Assembly (NCBI RefSeq): GCF_000208745.1
Contig: NC_030850.1
Span: 7,348,509-7,412,508, forward strand
DNA length: 64,000 nt
Direction: 5' to 3'
Origin: Theobroma cacao
Taxonomy: Eukaryota > Streptophyta > Magnoliopsida > Malvales > Malvaceae
This document shows positions 24,101 to 35,058 of the stretch, one piece after another. The translations under genes were made by a program, and so were the position numbers. Position 1 is the first letter of the stretch, and every line of letters starts with the position of its first letter. The notes beneath the pieces are model-generated. The model was not told where the DNA came from, made no database searches, and saw only the letters and a list, made by a program, of their open reading frames with translations.

Positions 24101-25562
24101 CTATTTGAAAGCTTTTGTATAAGCTTTTCCGACCTTCGTGGTGTTATCCTTATGTTATTTTCTTTTCTTATTCTCTGCCCTATTTATTCTACCTTTATTC
24201 TTTATAAAACCAAAAATTGCATCAGTCTGAATTTTTCGATCCATATTTATTATTATGAACTTTTTGCATTGATAGCTTTTTGTTATGCTTACCAGCATCA
24301 CATCCTACTAAATCAAAATATCATTTTGTGGATCCTCTTTCCCACTCATAAATCAGAGTTCTTGAACAGTTGTCCCCCCATTATGGTGTCCTCAAAAGAA
24401 GCAAATACACCTAACTATTCCTAGCATTTATTTGCATGCACTTGAGGTTGCTTCTATACCAATTCAATGTTCATATGTGAAACCTTCTTAGTCACTTTTG
24501 CCATGCAAGATTGTTTTGAAAGACCAAGCTTTCCATGCTAAGATGTAAATAAGTCAATTTTTAATTTTCAAGCTCCACCAATATATGCCACTAAATTTCA
24601 GGCTTATTGTTATTGATTTCATAGGTTGAACTGAAACGAAAATCATGGTAGCTCTCACGCCATCTTGCAATTAACCTGCGACAACCATTTTTACTTCGAC
24701 TTAACCATGATTTCTGATATATTTGTTATTTAAGAGTTCTTATGGAATCTCACAATCTTGTATTTACTTGACAGACCACTTCTAAGGATGCCTGACTTCT
24801 GGTTGGTAATGACATTAAGTGGATTTTTGGGTCTGGCAATCAGTTTCACTTCAATGTGGTTTCTTCATCAAACAGGGGCTACCACCTACAGGTAAGATGA
24901 AAAGGGGCTTAAATGCCACTGTACATAGTTAAATTTAGCTTTGCGTGATCGGACTGAAAAACCAAACAAACATTTCTAGTTTTTGAGAGTGACAGTGTTA
25001 CATTGCATAATTTCTTGGTTAGCAAAAGTGCAATTCATATACAAGTTAAGTTATGGTTAGGGTAGAGGCAATGTTTGCAAACTGACCTGTCTTTGTAAAT
25101 GCTATTCATGTTTGCTGTAGTCTGCAATCTGACGAGCTCTCACAAAGTTAAAGTCTTTGTCGCATTGAGTCCTTAAATATATTCAGTTGCGAGTCAATCT
25201 CAAATTGGATTGGTTTGTGGAATTAGTATGTTGGACCACTGATTTTACTTTAGATGAGTGATAATTACTGCTTAAATGGATTTGTACTGGATGGGTCTTG
25301 TAACTGATTTGTTATCTGCAGCCTCGTAGGATCATTGAATAAAATTCCTCTCTCTGTTGCCGGTATTGTTCTTTTCAAAGTCCCTACGAGTTTGGAGAAC
25401 TCTGCCAGCATCTTCTTTGGTATGCCATCAAACACAAAGCAAAGTACACAGTATCTGACCTCGTTTCCAAGTTCCTTTTATTGTTTATAACATGAAATGG
25501 ATATTGCAGGTCTTTTGGCAGGAGTGTTTTTTGCAAGAGCCAAAATGCGAGAGAGATCTTAA
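15155..25562 (+). CDS. GONST1: GDP-mannose transporter GONST1-like (Golgi nucleotide-sugar transporter)
   Basis: Multi-pass transporter that would import GDP-mannose into the Golgi for glycan and sphingolipid glycosylation. Exons: 15155-15165, 16511-16672, 18303-18534, 18679-18818, 20516-20645, 21220-21318, 22994-23148, 24775-24891, 25322-25419, 25510-25562 (1197 nt, 398 aa). All junctions are GT/AG and frame-consistent. The first exon is only 11 nt (MGS plus two bases of Arg), inferred because AG|A fuses to RTLSIGASLD. Residues 1 to about 95 are a hydrophilic N-terminal extension. Helices start at about 97 (LAYCISSCSMILVNKF). SLKYINVAMVTVLKNVTNVI and the substrate-binding motif GSLNK (about 352-356) mark the GONST/VRG4-like family. 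The C-terminus is AKMRERS. An alternative shorter protein could start at ATG 18340 (MDLESGKLEK), nearer the start I recall for Arabidopsis GONST1. Confidence 0.9.
17159..17193 (+). other. G-rich tract in intron 2, possible G-quadruplex
   Basis: Runs of 6, 5 and 4 G separated by A and CA, followed by more GGGAGGG. The runs lie on the coding strand, so they would be present in the pre-mRNA. Confidence 0.55.
17668..17693 (+). other. G-quadruplex motif in intron 2
   Basis: Pattern G7-T-G7-TGGA-G3-A-G3 within 26 bases on the coding strand. It meets the usual G3+ N1-7 rule for a quadruplex. It lies in the same intron as the other G-rich tract. Confidence 0.65.
21892..22037. repeat. 74-bp tandem duplication at a chloroplast-DNA junction
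   Basis: The block GTTAATAATGAATTAGCCCT through AGAACATGCTCTTTT occurs twice back to back (about 21892-21965 and 21967-22037) with few differences. Its right part runs into the chloroplast-like trnK segment, so the duplication may have accompanied the insertion. Confidence 0.75.
22030..22180 (-). pseudogene. Nuclear copy of chloroplast trnK-UUU 5' exon and intron start (NUPT)
   Basis: On the minus strand, 22175-22139 reads GGGCTGCTAACTCAATGGAA followed by GAGTACTCGGCTTTT, close to the plastid trnK-UUU 5' exon. It continues into the group II intron start with ATCTTTTACACATTTG, CCATCGGTAGAGTTTGTAAG and ACCACGACTGATCCTGAAAG, which are typical plastid trnK-matK leader sequence. The 3' exon is absent and the exon carries changes, so no functional tRNA is possible. 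Homology may extend on the high-coordinate side toward about 22300, which I cannot confirm. The fragment lies inside intron 6 of the GONST1-like gene, antisense to it. Confidence 0.82.
23722..24069. repeat. 168-bp tandem duplication in intron 7 of the GONST1-like gene
   Basis: Two near-identical copies (about 23722-23889 and 23890-24069) begin CATTACATCACCTGTTC and end TTACAGTTACATTATATCAC. The internal T-tract has grown from about 10 in copy 1 to more than 20 in copy 2. A few bases of a third copy follow. Confidence 0.85.
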
Positions 25563-25609
25563 TCCTGAGTACAGTTTTGCATTTTGTGTAACTTTGCATC
25601 TGACAACTT

Positions 25610-25975
25610 TTGAGCATTGTTATCACTAGGAATCGATCAATCAGTTCTCACCGAAGACAGAAAACGGGGTGGCCAGTTGGTTCCAATCAAGTGTAGTTTG
25701 GTGCCAAATCTTGGTCTAGGCGATGATTGGAGTTACGCGAGTTTGGCATCTGTTTTTTTTTTTTGGTTTGTAACAAAGGAAAGGGTGCCACCACTTAATT
25801 CTTTTCCTTTTCTTTTTGTTGTATTGGGGACCTTATTGGTTTTCCCCCTTGTATTTTGCAAATTCTTAATGTAATTTATGTATGCCCTTTGTCACACTTC
25901 TATTTAGATGCAAAGAAAGTGACGCGAGATTTTAATTTTTAAATGAGGTAACATGTACAAGTAGAATTTATAATA
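25610..25975 (+). repeat. GONST1-like 3' UTR, source of a downstream duplicate
   Basis: This stretch just after the stop codon is the 3' UTR. It recurs, diverged, at about 27060-27425. Shared blocks include TTGGTTCCAATCAAGTGTAG, GTGCCAAATCTTGGTCT (ATGCCAAATCTTGGTCT in the copy), TTGTATTGGGGACCTTATTG and TGTACAAGTAGAATTTATAA. Confidence 0.8.
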
Positions 25976-26805
25976 ATTAAAATATTATTATAGCCACGGA
26001 ATAAATCAATAACAAACCAATCAACAATCAACAATCAACATAGTTAAGAGACATTCGAAATAAAATCGGATGAAATTTACATACGGAAAAATTTGAAAAA
26101 TTAATATTTTCGTAATTTATTATCTCATGTTTGGTTGTTGGGGAAAAAGTAAAGAAAACTTTAGAAAGATGAAATTACAGAATATCTGTAATAAATTATT
26201 TTTCTCATCTGAGGAAATTCCAAAGGGACCATAGTTTGCGTCACGTGGAGCATCAATGTTTCGCAACGTGGATCCCTCAGTTGTTTGCATGAGTCAGGTT
26301 TACTTTGGTGGTGTCATTTATACTTTTGTTTTGGGTGCTATATTTGTCAATTTCTTATTCTTTTCAAAAATTTTTTAAGGGTTTTTCTTTTTGGATTTAC
26401 CAATTTAATCAGTAAAATTTTCATTTTATTATATGATTTTATATTAAACTAATTGTAATTATTCAAATTCCTTTTGTTTGTAGGATTTAGAAATGGAGTA
26501 AATTAAGGTGAGTTTTATTTTTTTTATTAATTTTAGAATATGATTGTTATCCTATATATTTGTTGCTTTCATTTCTTTTATTTGTTTAATTTAATTTCGC
26601 TTTATCAGTTTTCAAGTGTCTTTTTTAAACTTTTTTCTTTTTCTTTTGTAAATGACCTATGGGCATTTTGCTCAGCATCATTATATATTTATTTTGTCAA
26701 ATTTCCAACAATTGAATAAAAAATTAAATAAAAAAAACATTGACCGTCCCAAACGTAGCACACGGGCATCACTTCGTCTATCCTTGAAAGAAACGTTCAC
26801 TATAA

Positions 26806-27010
26806 GTGGATGTGGTGGCGACAAGTGTCCACAAAGGACAGAAGGGAAATTTGCTCAATTTCTACAGGCAATCTTGACATTTTGAGAAAGATTAGGAGTT
26901 AACAACCGCAAATTTTTGACCTTGGTGGTCCAAAGTTTGGGTTGTTTTCATGAAACCAGGAGAAAGAAGACCAAAGCTTTATACCACGTTGTTCCAAAGT
27001 TTCCTTGTTC
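26806..27010 (+). repeat. Dispersed upstream fragment of the ankyrin-gene units, copy 1
   Basis: The block GGTGGCGACAAGTGTCCACA through AAATTTTTGACCTTGGTGGT recurs at about 27440-27570 and in part at 56910-57020. Its right part (TGGTCCAAAGTTTGGGTTGTTTTCATGAAACC) matches the region upstream of ankyrin genes A to E. It seems to be a leftover of units whose gene was lost. Confidence 0.6.
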
Positions 27011-27059
27011 ACTACAATTGACTGACCAAAAAAACACCTAAGTTCACCATAATTGACAA

Positions 27060-27425
27060 CGTTTGAGCGTTATTAGCACTGGGAATCTATGAACCAGTTC
27101 TCACTGAAGACAAAACATGGGGTGGTCAATTGGTTCCAATCAAGTGTAGTTTGATGCCAAATCTTGGTCTGGGGGACGATTGGAGTTACAATGAGTTTGG
27201 CATCTGGGTTTTTGTTTTGGTAACAAAGTTAGGGTGCTGTCACTTAATTCTTTTCCTTTTCTTTTTGTTGTATTGGGGACCTTATTGTTTTCACCCTTGT
27301 ATTTTGCAAATTCTTAATGTAATTTATGTATGCACTTTTTCAAACTTCAATTTAAATGCAAAAAAATAGTCGCTGGATATTATTTTTTTTAATGAGGGTA
27401 CATGTACAAGTAGAATTTATAATAA
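27060..27425 (+). repeat. Duplicated copy of the GONST1-like 3' UTR
   Basis: It matches 25610-25975 over about 360 bp with scattered substitutions. No transporter exon accompanies it, so only the gene end was copied or has survived. It is followed by sequence shared with the ankyrin-gene upstream regions. Confidence 0.8.
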
Positions 27426-27596
27426 TAAATCAACATAGTGTGGGCCTGGTGGCGACAAGGGTCCATAAAGGACGGACAGGAAATTTGCTAAATTTCTATA
27501 AGTAATCTAGACATTTTGAAGCAAGATCAGGACTTAACATCCGAAAATTTTTGACCTTAGTGGTCCAAAGTTTTAAACTACTTAGTTACTTCCAAG

Positions 27597-28366
27597 TGTT
27601 CAATTTAAAGTCAAAATTTTTAGGTTTTTGTCAATTTAAGGTTAAATATTTTAATTGTAATAATTAAAGGTTAAATATTTTCAATTTTTTCAATTAAAAG
27701 TTAAGGTGAGAGATGTCTGATGTGTTTAAAATATGCATGCTTTGCTCTTACTAGAAAATGACATGTAATATCCCTGATGTTTGTTCAATTCAAATTTAAA
27801 AGGAGATGAAGCATCTTGTCATGTAAGATATGAAAAGGTGATTTTATTAGAAAGTCATTTTTGTTACGTTAAAATGATTCAAATTATGATGTAACGTGTA
27901 ATAACTTTTTCATTAAGCGTGCAATAATTAAATTTTTTAATATAATGTGTAACAATTAAATCTTCAGCATGATATGTAACAATTACATTTTTTAACATAA
28001 TATGTAACAATTAAATTTTTAATCTGACATGTAACAGTTACATTTTTCAATATGACGTGTAATAGTTAAATTTTAAAATATGACGTATAATACAACATTT
28101 TTCAATATGACGTTAATAATATTTTTTTCAAAAAAAGTAATAATAATATTTCCCAACATATTGTACAGCAAATATTTAAAAAATATTTTTGAGATGTCAT
28201 GTTATTAGCTCACGTGATTTTTATAATGTGTGATACATATTTCATCTATATGTCAACTTAACTTTTAATTATAAAAAATTAAAAATATTTGACTCTTAAT
28301 TATTACAATTAAAATGTTTGATCTTTAGTCTCAATTTGAGCATTTAACTGTAAATTGCATGTAAGT
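27597..28366. mobile_element. Long-inverted-repeat (fold-back) element with internal tandem repeats
   Basis: The left arm (about 27597-27712, containing TATTTTAATTGTAATAATTA) is the reverse complement of the right arm (about 28250-28366, containing TAATTATTACAATTAAAATG), with some mismatches. Between the arms lie about eight diverged copies of a roughly 31-bp unit with core ATGACGTGTAACAATTAAAT (27885-28120). Paralogous upstream regions of genes B and C read straight through from AAACTACTTCGTTC to CATGAAAGC without it, which gives an empty site. No transposase is seen, so it is non-autonomous (MULE- or fold-back-like). Confidence 0.65.
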
Positions 28367-28469
28367 TTTACCCTTTGTTCCACCTTTTTCCGACTTATAA
28401 TGTCTACTTGTTCACTATAATTGACTGACAGAAAAAACACCCAAGTTTACTTGTAAGTCGTCTATTACG

Positions 28470-28622
28470 AAGACAAGCGCCTTATCTACAACGCAATCCT
28501 GATGCGATGGAGATAATCCCCCATCTCTATCCATCAATTCAAAAAGACGGAGATGTTTTGAAGCGCATTACTGAGGCCGAATTTGTTGACACGCCTTTAC
28601 ACATAGCAAATGTCGCTACGTG
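28470..28622 (+). pseudogene. Relic of an ankyrin/BDA1-like gene, exon 1 fragment
   Basis: It contains the family's 5' leader (AAGACAAGCGCCTTA, GGAGATAATCCC). After a deletion of roughly 160 bp relative to genes A-C it continues with codons for SIQKDGDVLKRI and EFVDTPLHIA, then leaves homology at about 28610. The start codon and everything after the first ankyrin helix are missing. Confidence 0.8.
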
Positions 28623-29176
28623 AATCTGTAAACGAGCTAAAATGTGGACAAAGGACACACCTTGCCTAGTTGCCATGTGAATTTATGAAAAAGTTGCTTT
28701 CTCGTAGAATGTGGGCAAAAGATTTCCATACCTAGTGAAAGTACAAGACCTATTCTAAGGTATCGTTAGTCTAGTATCAATGTTGACCATTCATGTTAAA
28801 AAATTCTCAAAAAAAAAAAAAATCAGAAAAGAGATACATCGCTAACATTTTGATAATTTAACTTCATTAACTAGTGATGATAGCAAGACAACTAGTCAAC
28901 AAGGTTGATCCCATGCACTTCTGAGGGCAATAGCATTGAGGTGAATGTATGCCACCCTTAATTAGACATTGACATTTGAAGAAAAAGTTTGAGAAGGAGA
29001 TAGAGAAGGGTAACCACCGAAATTTTTTGAGCTTAGTGGTTCCAATAATAGTTTGGGTTATTTCCATGAAATTACGAGAAAGAAGACCAAAGTTTTAAAC
29101 TACTTCGTTCCATGAAAGCTGTATCTTTTTGTTCCACCTTTTCTAACTTGTAATGTTTTCTTTTCACTACAATTGA

Positions 29177-29259
29177 TTGACTCAAAAAACACCCAAGTTT
29201 TCTTGTAAGTATGAAAGCTTTACCTTTTTATTTCGCTTTTTAGGGTTTCCTTGTTGACT
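29177..29259 (+). promoter_or_regulatory. W-box-type motifs upstream of ankyrin gene A
   Basis: TTGACT occurs at 29177-29182 and 29254-29259. The same positions are kept upstream of genes B and C. WRKY factors bind TTGAC[C/T]. Function is inferred only from the motif and its conservation. Confidence 0.35.
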
Positions 29260-29452
29260 TTAATCGACTGACAAAAAGGTCAGCGATCATGAAGACAAGC
29301 GCCTTACAAAGAATCGCAATCCTGATCTGGTAGAGATAATCCCTCCTCATTTCCTTCACAACCACAACTACTTTCTCTTTCAACAAGCTAGTTATTATAA
29401 TTATTAGTTCAAACGCTTCCAGTTCTCTGCCTATCGCGTTTCTCGTCTCGCT

Positions 29453-30938
29453 ATGATTACCGGATGGAGGGGAGCCGCTCTAGCAGGAAATATCGAGGCA
29501 CTCTACGCATCAATTCAAGAAGATGGAGATGTTTTGAAGCGCGTTGATGAGGTGGAGTTTGTTGACACTCCCTTACACATAGCTGCAGCTGCAGGGCACA
29601 CCGATTTTGTGATGGAGATGATGAACTTAAAGCCATCATTTGCTAAGAAGTTGAACCAACATGGTTTTAGCGCCCTTCACCTGGCCTTGCAAAACGGGCA
29701 TAAAGAGACGGTGCTTCAACTCCTGGAAATCAATAAAGATCTTGTTCGTGTCAAAGGGAAGAATGGCTACACTCCTTTGCATTATGTAACTAGAGAAGGA
29801 AACCTTGATCTTTTGGCTAAATTTTTGGAGGATTGTCCTGAATGTGTCTTTGACGTGACAATTCACAGCTAGACTGCTTTTCACATTGCTGTTGAAAACG
29901 ATAGATTAGCTGCTCTTCATGTCTTATCCAAGATGCTGAAGAAGACTGATTGTTGTCAAGGAGTGGTGAACCGGAAAGATAAGGATGGCAACACTGCCTT
30001 ACACAGAGCTGCGGCCAAGAATTACCCCCAGGTCATCAAATCTCATTGACCCGCTCTAATTAATTTTACTTTTGGTAAAAAGAAATGGATCCTTTTTTGG
30101 TTGTATTTTGCGGTCATTAACCGATAGAAGTTTTTGTCTTGATTAAACCTAGATGCTCAAACTGCTATTAGCATGCAAGGCTGATAAAAATGTGACCAAT
30201 CAAGCTGGTTTAACGGCTCTGGATGTTGCACGGGGCCAGGTTAACAACCGAGAAAGCATTAATATACTTGGAGTTTGTTCATTTGCTGGAGTTTCAACTT
30301 TATATAAGTTGTGGCAACTGATCGTCAAAATTTTAACAGAGGCATCAACAGAGATTTTTCAGGATATGGATGGCATTTCAAGCGACGACCGCAACGCTTT
30401 ATTAGTAATATTGGGATTGCTACTAACAGCAACCTACCAAGCAATTCTTAGCCCGCCCGGTGGCGTTTGGCAGGGTGCAGGTACGGAAACTCGTTTAAGC
30501 TCGCCTAGCGTTGTTTGGCAGGTTGGAGCTCCAACCTCCACTCCCACTCCATTCCATCCTAGAAAAAGTAGAAATATCGTAGGAACATCAATCATGGATC
30601 CAGTTGAATTTCTTGTTTTCTATCTTACAATCTGTGCAGTGTTTATCGTAGCGTTTTTCTTAACATTGGGCCTCCTTAAACCTTTTCCCCGAGGTTTCAA
30701 GACTGCTCTTCAGGTATTATTGGCATTTTTTGCTATATGCTTTCAAGCGTCAATATATCCCATAATTCCGTTTTATTTTTACGTGCCCTTAGTTATCAAC
30801 ATATTTATATTTTTGGTTTTTGTTATAATGATGTCCATGTGTACTGCTTCCCGTGTATCCAAAATTAGCGTTATGGTACTAGGATGCTGGTTACTTGTTG
30901 GTGTCATTTATCAATCCTTCGCATCTTTCGGTTCTTAA
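29453..30938 (+). pseudogene. Ankyrin-repeat/PGG membrane protein A (BDA1-like), premature stop
   Basis: Two-exon gene: 29453-30031 and 30153-30938 (CAG|gt donor, cctag|ATG acceptor, phase 0). Without the lesion it would give 454 aa: ankyrin repeats at residues 39-220 and a C-terminal PGG domain with PPGG and about four membrane helices. Codon 140 is TAG (29870-29872), where paralogs B and C have CAG in IHNQTAF; the neighbouring AAC is also changed to AGC. Both changes sit in a six-base window. Everything downstream is open, so the lesion looks recent. A 139-residue protein with only the first ankyrin repeats could still be made, or the mRNA could be degraded. Sequence is otherwise nearly identical to B and C. 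Confidence 0.85.
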
Positions 30939-31540
30939 GATTTCATATGTTCTCTGTTGTATCTCTATTTGTGGTTAAATGTATCACAACCAAAGTCAAT
31001 TTGTCAGACAATCACCTCTCTTTTTTTTTTTTTTGAAGTTGTGAACCAGTTCAGTTTTATATTGTACTCCTGTTTTGGGAAAAAAAATTTAATGGAAAAA
31101 AATGTTTTCCCAACTATTTTTTTTTATTTCATAATGTAACGGATACTGTTAATTTCGAAAAAATAATAGTAAAATGTTGATTAATTAATAATAATAATTA
31201 ATTAGTTTCAATAATCAATTTTTTAAATGAATAAAAACAAAAAAATTAGTTACATTTTAATTGATTGAATTTTAAAATGAAAAATTTGATAAATATTATA
31301 TCCTACAATTATGAACGTGTAATGATAAAAAAAATGCTTTGATGTTCTTTGCATGTTATTTAACACGTAAACATGAATTCGGCCAAATTTGTCAAAGCCA
31401 GGTTATGTTAATAAAGCCCATGAATTTCTCAAAATATTTTCCAGGATTTGATATCTCAACCCTCAAGCCCACCTTCCATTTTAGGATGACAAATATCAGA
31501 CATGAAGAACAAATAAGTCCAGAGGAAGTCATATATGGCA
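30939..31540 (+). other. 3' UTR and spacer of gene A
   Basis: Non-coding DNA conserved after genes A, B and C (for example TGTTGTATCTCTATTTGTGG and GTTTTATATTGTACTCC). It is T-rich then A-rich, with no ORF of interest. Confidence 0.5.
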
Positions 31541-32005
31541 AAATACCAAGAGAAGGAACTGAAGTTGGAAGCAACAAGGGAAGAATTCGTGACTCAAAGG
31601 AACAGAAGCCATAGCATAACAAATGATGCTCTAAACGCACCGTTTCACTTAAACACAGCACCATGGCAGCATATCATATGTGTGAGAAACACACCGTTTC
31701 AGTAATTGGTGCTTTTCAAATTTTAGTTTAGAGAGGTTTATTAGATTAGAGTATTTTTATGTATTTGGAGAAGGGAATTCCAATTTTATTTTTTTTTAAA
31801 AAAAATTATATATCAGTTAATAAGTTAAATATTCAAATATTTTGATTAGTTTAGAATTAATTTGGTTTCCTTCATTTATTCCCACCTGTAAAAGCTATAT
31901 ATATTCTAAAGCTAGTATCATACCCTAATTTGGATTATTCAATGTGAATTGAGTTAACATTCTCTCACCATTGCTGCATCGGACGCTTTTCCTTTTATAC
32001 CATGC
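31541..32005. repeat. Downstream module of ankyrin units, copy 1
   Basis: About 460 bp repeated at 41660-42075 and 46130-46580. It contains CACCGTTTCACTTAAACACA, GTGTGAGAAACACACCGTTTC and a TATA-like AAGCTATATATATTCT followed by AATTGAGTTAACATTCTCTC. The TATA-plus-terminal layout resembles the R/U5 part of a retrotransposon LTR, but no matching internal region was found. Confidence 0.6.
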
Positions 32006-32298
32006 TAGATTTTGTCCCGTGCTCCGTGCTCGGGTTAAAAAAAAAACTGTTGTAAAAAATGTTCATGGCAAAAAAATATACAATTTTTCGTACAAAAGGA
32101 GAGAGCATGCATTCATTTGCACCTATTCAAGTGAAAGTGAATGATCATAATGAAAATTAAGATCATTATTCACTCTTCAATTCGTTATGCTTGCTTAAAC
32201 AAAAAATATAAAGCAATTTTTATAAATTTATACATTCATTTGTATCTACTTAACAAAAGGAGTGTGGCCATGAATAAAATTTACATTATGCTCTGATG

Positions 32299-32640
32299 TT
32301 ATGTTTTTGCAGTTACTTTTGTGCATACAAAAGTTAACGTTATAGTGTTCTGTGGTGTTAACTTGAGGAATAGTTTTCTAGCTACTCGGTTGCTGACTGG
32401 TGATGGTAAAGTTTGCTCTTCTGATTCTATTCTTGTTGGAAGTGTCATTGATCTTGAAGCAGCAGCAGAACTTGGAGTGTAGCATTCTTGGTTTCGCAGC
32501 TCATCACAATCAAACATCTTGTGGCTGGTTATTCCTGATTTCATTACTTTGGTGGTTAAGCCTATGGTGAAAATCCTTCCTTGATTGATAAATGCTTTTT
32601 GCAGAAGGTGCAGCAAAAAGGTGTCAAGAACCAGTTTCAA
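32299..32640 (-). pseudogene. Unidentified coding-like fragment, 113 codons
   Basis: The minus-strand frame reads a protein-like sequence including MFDCDELRNQECYTPSSAAA, TLPTRIESEEQTLPSPVSNR and VARKLFLKLTPQN. Composition is normal, not low-complexity. It lies next to three diverged exon-like repeats in the same orientation (32950-33850), so both may come from one decayed gene or transposon-borne gene. The plus strand of the same DNA is also partly open, so strand assignment is tentative. I do not recognise the family. Confidence 0.35.
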
Positions 32641-32949
32641 AAGAGTAGAACAAACTACTTACATTTGAAAAACTGAAAGCAACAAAAATAATCATGTAAA
32701 ACATATCCTTTTTTGAGTCCTATAAAGAGAAAGATTAGCTTGATAACTGTGCGTGAAACCACCGGAGTCTTGACTGATAATATCTTTTGTTAAAGCATAA
32801 AGCAATATCAATGTAAAAAGATCAATGAAAATTAATACACACATTAATTTTCAAAATAGTTAAGACGGGCAGTGATAAATAAGTAAAAAAAGGTAAAATC
32901 AAATAAAATCCTAACCAAAAAAGTAATGCTTTACTAATAGCCAAAAAGA

Positions 32950-33900
32950 AGAGATGATTTTATAATTTAAGGAATACCTTTGTTTCCTACATCTTCTCCT
33001 TCACCGATTTTCTCTTCAAGTTGCATCATCAAGGTGGACTCCGGCTCAATTGCATTTCATATGTCAAAACAATTTCAATTAATTGAACAAACTGAGAGAA
33101 CAAAAAGTAAAAAGCAAGACATAAAAGAAATGAAATGAAATTACATGATAGTTCAAAAGTTTTTATTTTTGAAGTCATAGTTCCAAAATAGTTAAGACAA
33201 GTGGTGATAAATAAGCGAAAAAAGGGTAAAATCAAGTAGAAATTCTAACAAAAAATACTGCCTCCTAGTGTGTTATATTTTTTTGTCCATTTTATTTCTT
33301 CCTTACTAAAGAGTCAAAAAGAAAAGATGATTATATAATTTAAAGGATACTTTCGCTTTTTACATCTTCTCCTTCACCAATTTTTTCTTCAGATTGCATC
33401 ATCAAGGTGGACTCCAGCTCAACTGCATTTCATATGTCAAAGAAATTTAAAGTAATTGAACAAACTAAGGCAACAAAACAAAAAAGAAATGAAACAAAAT
33501 TATATGACATTTCAAAGGTTTTTATTTCCGGGGAATCAGTTTCAAAATTAACTTCCAAAATTATACACACATTAAATTCCAAAATTGTTAAACCAGCCAG
33601 TGATTAATAAGTTTAAAAAAAGTAAAAGTAAAATAAAATAAAAATTCAAGCCAAAGAAAAACTACTTCCCAATCCATTCCGTTTTTTTAATCCATCCTAT
33701 CCTGACTAAATAGCAAAAACGAAAAATAATTATATAATTTAAAGAATATCTTTGTTTTTTTACATATTCTCTTTCATCGATTCTCTCTTCAAATTGCATC
33801 ATCAAGGTATACTCTTATTCAACTGTATTTCTTATATTAAAAAAATTTTAAGTAATTGAACAAACTAAAGCAACAAAAAAAAAATGAAACGATATTTTAT
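32950..33900 (-). repeat. Three diverged tandem copies (about 374-400 bp) each holding an exon-like segment
   Basis: The core GCATCATCAAGGTGGACTCC occurs at 33022 and 33396, and diverged at 33796. On the minus strand each copy reads like an exon: E(P/L)ESTLMMQ(L/S)EEKIGEGED in copies 1 and 2 and a decayed version with a stop in copy 3, followed by a GTAT donor-like sequence. Flanking intron-like DNA is repeated too. It looks like tandem exon duplication in a lost gene. Confidence 0.6.
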
Positions 33901-34600
33901 GACAGTTCGAAGGCTTTTAGTTGAGAAGATTTATTTTTGGTTGGGAAATGTAAGTTCCATTCAAAGCAAAAAAAAAAAAAGCTATTTTGTTTGAAGAATG
34001 AAGATCGAGGAGGGATGGAGTGGGAAAGTGTGTGCGCCTATATTTTTCATTTTCTTAAATAAATCATAAACAATTGTAATTTTCAACCTAGCAAGTGACT
34101 GAAAGCCTGTTAACGTGGCCATTGGTCATTGCCCACTTCAAAAGGCCAAGGCAAAGCTGATTGGGAAGTTTGGTTGTTGGCAGTACAACTGAACGTCATA
34201 ATCATTGCTTCACTGTGCTCCGTTCACGTTTCATAAAGATTAAAAAACACTACAGTATTGAATGGGTGATTGAAAAGGGATGATGGACATCCCGAAGACC
34301 GATCCGAAGAACCAAAACAGGAAAACAAATTCAGGCCACCCACGTCGTCCAGTTGTACAAATCTCCATTAACCAAAACCTTTCACAGGAGTCTGAAAAGA
34401 GAGAAGAGCAAGTTAGAAAGAAAGGAATGAGGCCAAAAAACAAACCTAACGCCACAGTAAAAGGATGTGGGCATGCGGCCTGCCCAAGTTGACCAAAGCC
34501 TAAAACTTTTCTTGAGAAGGCCACTTAAAAGTTTACTTGTCAACTCTGGAAGCCCTAACGTGGCAAATTGTGAAAGTTACTTTGGTTTTTTTTTTTTTTT
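33901..34600. other. Spacer
   Basis: No supported gene. Small overlapping ORFs on both strands at 34240-34524 have no protein-like signature. Confidence 0.4.
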
Positions 34601-34606
34601 TTTATT

Positions 34607-35058
34607 ATTAAGAGTATGCTTAATTTGATTTTTTTTAATTTAAAAATTATTGTGAAGTNGTTTTTTTTAATTTAAAAGTTATTATGAAGTTTTTATAAAA
34701 AATAATAATTTTAAAAATTAAATTAAAGTTATTTATAAATTTTTTATAATTTTTTTTATAAGTTATAATTTTTATTAAAATTATCATAAAATATATTTTT
34801 TTAAAAAGATAATATTGTAATTATTTTTAATAATAAAGATATTTTTGAAAAAAAATAAAAATTTTCTTGTATTTTTAAAAGAAGAGAAAAAAAAGGAAGT
34901 TCCTCCTTGGAGTTTTTTTTAAGCTATTTTTTTAAAAATTTTGTTCTTAAATAAAAGTACTTTTTTTTAATAGCTTATCAATTGATTATGTTTGAGCTGA
35001 TTTTTACATTTAAAAAGTAAATAAGTTGAAAAAAAAGTTAGATCAAACATGCACTAAG
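34607..35058. mobile_element. MITE-like AT-rich element with terminal inverted repeats
   Basis: The left end GAGTATGCTTAATTTGATTT and the reverse complement of the right end, TTAGTGCATGTTTGATCTAA then CTTTTTTTT, are imperfect inverted repeats around a very AT-rich core. There is no coding capacity. An N at 34659 lies inside. It abuts the start of the duplicated unit of gene B. Confidence 0.4.

Noticed and set aside
24152..24424. 90-codon ORF in intron 7 of the GONST1-like gene
   Set aside because: T-rich chance ORF with hydrophobic low-information composition. It lies between two well-defined exons.
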